Part shown: in pieces, positions 31,491 to 34,163 of the stretch | Layout of the letters: the number at the start of each line of letters is the position of its first letter | Numbering within the stretch: position 1 is the first letter of the stretch | Assembly: GCA_034180455.1 (NCBI GenBank) | Contig: JAXFOG010000010.1 | Coordinates: forward strand, 1 to 34,163 | Reading direction: 5' to 3' | Source: JAAZPT01 sp034180455 | Lineage (GTDB): Bacteria > Bacillota > Clostridia > Christensenellales > Aristaeellaceae | Length of the DNA stretch: 34,163 bases | Program-made: the position numbers and the translations under genes | Notes under the pieces: generated by a model | What the model was told of the DNA's origin: nothing | Seen by the model: the letters and a program-made list of their open reading frames with translations, nothing else | Databases searched by the model: none

Positions 31491-31616
31491 ATATACTTCA
31501 TTGCATTACCAAGTATTTTTCTAATTTATTTTGTTTAAATTAAATAAATTTGATTCGTAAAATACTTATGATAAAAATTATGCTTTTCAATTAATAAAAG
31601 CTTATTATGAATACTA

Positions 31617-31645
31617 TTGTCAAAATTTAATAAATATATTATAAT
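31617..31645 (+). promoter_or_regulatory. rpsB–tsf promoter
   Basis: TTGTCA (31617–31622) and TATAAT (31640–31645) are 17 nt apart. Transcription would start near 31652, leaving a leader of about 90 nt. Between 31491 and 31616 I see only AT-rich sequence. Confidence 0.75.
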
Positions 31646-31658
31646 ATTACAGATTACG

Positions 31659-31733
31659 CACCTTGTTTATAGAATCACTTCTGGAGCACAGCTCTTTGAT
31701 TCATAAAAATTCAGCAAGGGTGGAATAAGGAGG
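31659..31733 (+). ncRNA. Structured rpsB leader, candidate S2 autoregulatory element
   Basis: Three nested helices can be drawn in the leader: CACCTTG (31659–31665) with CAAGGGTG (31715–31722, one bulged G), GAATCA (31672–31677) with TGATTC (31697–31702), and GAGC (31684–31687) with GCTC (31691–31694) around an ACA loop. The ribosome site AAGGAGG (31727–31733) follows 5 nt later. Such a fold ahead of rpsB suits autogenous control by S2, known in other bacteria. I cannot match it to a named RNA family. Confidence 0.55.
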
Positions 31734-31740
31734 AAATCAA

Positions 31741-32580
31741 ATGAGTGCTATTTCAATGAAACAGCTACTAGAAGCAGGTGTTCACTTTGGACACCAGACT
31801 CGCCGTTGGAATCCTAAAATGGCTAAGTATATATTTACTGAGCGCAACGGCATTTATATCATCGATCTGCAGAAGACCGTTAAAAAGATAGACGAAGCAT
31901 ATAATTATATGCGTGATGCTGCAATGGAAGGCAAGACCGTACTATTTGTAGGTACTAAGAAGCAAGCTCAGGACAGCATTGAGAGCGAAGCAAAGCGCTG
32001 CAATATGTTCTATGTAAGCAACAGATGGCTTGGTGGTATGCTTACCAACTTTACTACAATTCGTAAGCGTGTAGAAAGACTTAATGAAATTGATAAAATG
32101 GAGCAGGACGGTCAATTAGAAGTTCTCCCTAAAAAAGAAGTAATTAAGATCATGCAAGAGCGCGAAAAACTAAACACCAACCTAGGTGGAATTAGAGAGA
32201 TGAAGAATCTTCCTGGACTACTATTTGTTGTAGACCCAAAGAAAGAGCATCTTGCTGTAGATGAAGCAAGGAAACTTGGTATTCCAATCGTTGCAATGGT
32301 AGACACAAACTGTGATCCTGATCTAATTGACTATGTAATCCCTGGCAATGATGATGCTATCCGTGCCGTAAAACTAATCAGTGCAAAGATGGCAGATGCA
32401 GTGCTTGAAGGCAGACAAGGTTATCAGGATGCTCCTGAAGAAACTCAGGAAGTTATGCCAATAGAAGAGGATGCAGAAGCAGATAAAAAGCGCGCTCCTC
32501 GCAAGGAAAGAGCTCCAAGAGCTAAACGCGCTCCTCGTACAGAAAATACAGTTGAAGAAACAAAAGTTACAGAAGAATAA
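31741..32580 (+). CDS. rpsB: 30S ribosomal protein S2
   Basis: The small-subunit protein of 279 residues. It starts MSAISMKQLLEAGVHFGHQT, followed by RRWNPKMAKYIF, and contains FVGTKKQAQDSIESEA, NRWLGGMLTNF and VVDPKKEHLAVDEARKLGIP, all standard S2. The body ends near residue 228. A tail of about 50 residues follows, acidic at first, then three RAPR units (KKRAPRKERAPRAKRAPR), then acidic again; this is longer than the minimal S2. The ribosome site AAGGAGG is 7 nt upstream. It forms the usual operon with tsf. Confidence 0.98.
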   Translation: MSAISMKQLLEAGVHFGHQTRRWNPKMAKYIFTERNGIYIIDLQKTVKKIDEAYNYMRDAAMEGKTVLFVGTKKQAQDSIESEAKRCNMFYVSNRWLGGMLTNFTTIRKRVERLNEIDKMEQDGQLEVLPKKEVIKIMQEREKLNTNLGGIREMKNLPGLLFVVDPKKEHLAVDEARKLGIPIVAMVDTNCDPDLIDYVIPGNDDAIRAVKLISAKMADAVLEGRQGYQDAPEETQEVMPIEEDAEADKKRAPRKERAPRAKRAPRTENTVEETKVTEE

Positions 32581-32611
32581 AAATAATCAACCAAAGAAAG
32601 GAATGATATAG

Positions 32612-33571
32612 ATGGCAATTACTTCAAGTATGGTAAAAGAGCTAAGGCAAATTACAAACGCTGGTATGCTTGATTGCAAAAATGCGCTTGTAGAAGCTGA
32701 TGGCAATATTGATAAGGCTATCGAAATACTTCGTGAAAAAGGCAAATCTAAAGCAATCAAAAAGGCTGGCAGAATCGCAGCAGATGGCTTGGTATATGCT
32801 TTAATTGATGAGGATGCAAAGCTTGGAACAATGGTGGAAGTAAACTGTGAAACAGACTTTGTTGCAAATACTGATAAATTTAAGGATTTCTGCAATGAAA
32901 TTGCTACACAGATAGTAAAAACAAACCCGACTTATGTTCGTAGTGAAGATGCTCCAGAGGGATACAATGGCGTATGTCTCATGGATTCTAAAGTATACAA
33001 CAACGAGAGCAAAACTGTATCTGATATGGTAAGTGATGCTACAGTATCTATTGGCGAAAAAATCAGTGTTAGAAGATTTGTTACCTTCTCTGCTGATGAA
33101 GGCTTAATTGATGCATACATTCATCTTGGTGGAAAAATAGGTGTAATGGTACAATTAACTTGTGGCCAGAACTGCCCATGCTCATGCACCGATGAATTAA
33201 GAACATTAGCTCATGATATAGCTATGCATATTGCTGCAAGCAAACCTGCATATATTGATTCAAGCGAAGTTCCACAAGCCGAGATAGATCACGAGCGTGA
33301 AATCTTGAAAATACAGGCTGCTAATGAGAACAAGCCCGCAAACATCATCGAGAAGATGGTAGATGGCAGAATCAAGAAGTTCTTTGGCGAAATCTGCTTA
33401 CTAGATCAGCCTTTTGTAAAGGATCCTGAAATCACAGTATCTAAGCTAATAAACAATCTTAGCAAAGATATTAAAGTAGTTCGCTTTGTACGTTATGAGT
33501 GTGGCGAAGGCATTGAAAAGAGAGTAAATGACTTGGCTGCTGAAGTAGCTGCTGCTACAAGTGGAAATTAA
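32612..33571 (+). CDS. tsf: Elongation factor Ts
   Basis: The nucleotide-exchange factor for EF-Tu, 319 residues. The N-terminal UBA-like domain reads VKELRQITNAGMLDCKNALVEADGNIDKAIEILREKG, and the EF-Tu contact segment is VNCETDFVANTDKF. The second core half has YIHLGGKIGVMVQL and HDIAMHIAASKPAYI. Between them lies a short cysteine cluster, CGQNCPCSC (C184, C188, C190, C192), that I do not expect in EF-Ts. AAAGGA lies upstream and the gene is 31 nt after rpsB. A bidirectional terminator follows. Identification is firm. Confidence 0.98.
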   Translation: MAITSSMVKELRQITNAGMLDCKNALVEADGNIDKAIEILREKGKSKAIKKAGRIAADGLVYALIDEDAKLGTMVEVNCETDFVANTDKFKDFCNEIATQIVKTNPTYVRSEDAPEGYNGVCLMDSKVYNNESKTVSDMVSDATVSIGEKISVRRFVTFSADEGLIDAYIHLGGKIGVMVQLTCGQNCPCSCTDELRTLAHDIAMHIAASKPAYIDSSEVPQAEIDHEREILKIQAANENKPANIIEKMVDGRIKKFFGEICLLDQPFVKDPEITVSKLINNLSKDIKVVRFVRYECGEGIEKRVNDLAAEVAAATSGN

Positions 33572-33579
33572 AAAATATA

Positions 33580-33616
33580 AAACAGCTTTGAAATAATTTT
33601 CAAAGCTGTTTTTTTA
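33580..33616. terminator. Bidirectional terminator after tsf
   Basis: AACAGCTTTGAAA (33580–33592) pairs with TTTCAAAGCTGTT (33597–33609) around a TAAT loop. A T run follows on the plus strand, and a T-rich flank on the minus strand serves the converging zinc-ribbon gene. Confidence 0.9.
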
Positions 33617-33862
33617 TTTAATGCTCCAACTATGTCCACAGTCTTGGCACAAGCATACTTTCTCAGTTAAAGATTTTGTACTTTCTCCACCTTTTGATTT
33701 CTTCCATAAAATATTGCTTAAACCCAATGTCGCAATTCCCGTCATAGCTCTTGCTGTGTTGTTTAGATGACCAGCCAATCCATTTCCATGCTTGCTTGTT
33801 TTGCTACCTACTTCTATAAAATCGATAGTAACATTATTGCTACCACATTTTGGACAATTCAT
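33614..33862 (-). CDS. Small zinc-ribbon protein, unknown function
   Basis: An 82-residue protein with two CxxC knuckles: MNCPKCGSNNV at the N-terminus and CLCQDCGHSWSIK at the C-terminus, together a zinc ribbon split by a 55-residue insert. The insert (GNGLAGHLNNTARAMTGIAT, then LGLSNILWKKSKG) is weakly hydrophobic with small residues and may form a membrane-associating or amphipathic helix. AAAGGAGG lies 5 nt before the ATG. Similar short ribbon proteins are common and uncharacterised. It converges on tsf and is transcribed alone. Confidence 0.8.
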   Translation of the reverse strand: MNCPKCGSNNVTIDFIEVGSKTSKHGNGLAGHLNNTARAMTGIATLGLSNILWKKSKGGESTKSLTEKVCLCQDCGHSWSIK

Positions 33863-33891
33863 GATTGCCTCCTTTAATTTATTTTTTTTTA

Positions 33892-33918
33892 ATTATATAT
33901 ATATATAAATATTGTCAA
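33892..33918 (-). promoter_or_regulatory. Candidate promoter of the zinc-ribbon gene
   Basis: On the minus strand, a consensus TTGACA (33913–33918) and TATAAT (33892–33897) are only 15 nt apart within an alternating AT tract. The short spacing lowers confidence. Confidence 0.4.
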
Positions 33919-33951
33919 ATTAAAGAATTAAATAATAGCCCTAAGTGTGGT

Positions 33952-33980
33952 TTGACATATATAGTTATATAATATATAAT
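33952..33980 (+). promoter_or_regulatory. Strong promoter ahead of the tRNA-like sequences
   Basis: Perfect TTGACA (33952–33957) and TATAAT (33975–33980) with the optimal 17-nt spacing. Transcription would begin about 10–12 nt before the tRNA 5' end at 33999, as expected for a stable-RNA promoter. Confidence 0.8.
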
Positions 33981-33998
33981 ATTCAAGTTATTTTATAT

Positions 33999-34038
33999 GT
34001 TTCCGTAGCTCAGTTGGATAGAGCGACCGCCTCCTAAG
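33999..34038 (+). tRNA. tRNA-Arg(CCT) 5' half; no matching 3' half follows
   Basis: The sequence fits a tRNA from position 1 to 39: acceptor strand GTTTCCG (33999–34005), TA, D-stem GCTC with loop AGTTGGATA and GAGC, then anticodon strand ACCGC and loop CTCCTAA with anticodon CCT (34033–34035). The partner strand should read GCGGT, but GGTTG follows, and no CGGAAAC acceptor partner occurs before the window ends. A poor T-loop-like GTTCGA at 34086–34091 does not sit in a paired stem. It is a broken gene, an insertion-split gene, or an assembly join. Confidence 0.55.
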
Positions 34039-34123
34039 GTTGCGTTACAACGGCCACCTCAAAAAAAACTAAATAAGGGATTGCAGTTCGACTTTGATCG
34101 GGCTATAATCATATATCAGACAC

Positions 34124-34163
34124 GTCCATATAGCTCAGCTGGATAGAGCACACGCCTCCTAAG
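34124..34163 (+). tRNA. tRNA-Arg(CCT) 5' part, cut by the window end
   Basis: A second tRNA start: acceptor GTCCATA (34124–34130), TA, D-arm GCTC–AGCTGGATA–GAGC, anticodon strand CACGC and loop CTCCTAA with anticodon CCT (34158–34160). The window ends at the first base after the loop, so completeness cannot be judged. Its acceptor and anticodon stems differ from those of the first copy, so it is not a simple duplicate. Confidence 0.6.

Noticed and set aside
33885..33912. Alternating AT tract as a functional repeat or origin element
   Set aside because: A short low-complexity tract typical of promoters in AT-rich genomes. No DnaA boxes or iterons nearby.
34039..34123. Group I intron splitting tRNA-Arg(CCT), as known in some other bacteria
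   Set aside because: Only 85 nt separate the two tRNA starts, far too short for a group I intron, and no conserved core elements or 3' exon are visible.
1..34163. CRISPR arrays, insertion sequences, rRNA genes
   Set aside because: No regularly spaced repeats, transposase genes or rRNA sequence were seen on either strand.

Overview
The window is AT-rich bacterial chromosome. Gene content and order point to an anaerobic member of the Bacillota, class Clostridia, probably an uncultured gut-type lineage. The reasons are: a dprA–topA–trmFO–hslV–hslU order like that of Bacillus and Clostridium; oxygen-sensitive two-subunit Fe-S fumarase and Fe-S serine dehydratase; strong AGGAGG ribosome sites; and a YolD / UvrX-type polymerase cassette. 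The lineage below class is a guess. The sequence starts inside murE and stops inside a tRNA-like sequence, so both edges are truncated.

Layout. 1–1664 (minus): a stripped division/cell-wall cluster, mraZ–ftsL–murE, without rsmH or the division transpeptidase between them, behind a promoter carrying MraZ-type direct repeats. 1881–14221 (minus): one long run transcribed right to left: fumarase alpha and beta, a secreted NlpC/P60 peptidase, dprA (with its own promoter), topA, trmFO, a secreted hydrolase-like protein that has lost its nucleophile, hslV, hslU, a secreted multidomain protein and a metallophosphoesterase, ending at a terminator. 14361–18743 (minus): a sugar-type ABC import operon with two tandem paralogous binding proteins, an internal terminator-like hairpin, and two permeases, but no ATPase.

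18923–20459 (plus): Fe-S L-serine dehydratase sdaAB/sdaAA. 20515–23332 (minus): KDPG-aldolase family gene and tex. 23480–27360 (plus): a hydroxyacid dehydrogenase, a phosphohexose mutase, then a thioredoxin/CcdA pair whose ribosome site is built into a terminator-like hairpin. 27538–28092: a secreted YbjN-like protein.

28177–31490 is the most notable region: a DNA-damage-tolerance cassette. A small conserved gene (minus) diverges from an operon encoding an XRE repressor, an ImmA/IrrE metalloprotease, a UvrX-type Y-family DNA polymerase with a clamp-binding motif, and a YolD-like partner. The divergent promoter region carries three matching dyads (AYGAA-N6-TTCRT). This suggests that a mutagenic polymerase is controlled by a repressor/protease pair like the one that controls some integrative elements, possibly together with LexA.

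31617–33571: rpsB–tsf behind a strong promoter and a folded 5' leader. 33614–33862: a small zinc-ribbon protein. 33952–34163: a consensus promoter followed by two 40-nt tRNA-Arg(CCT) 5' halves, 125 nt apart. The first is not followed by a recognisable 3' half, and the window ends at exactly the same position in the second.
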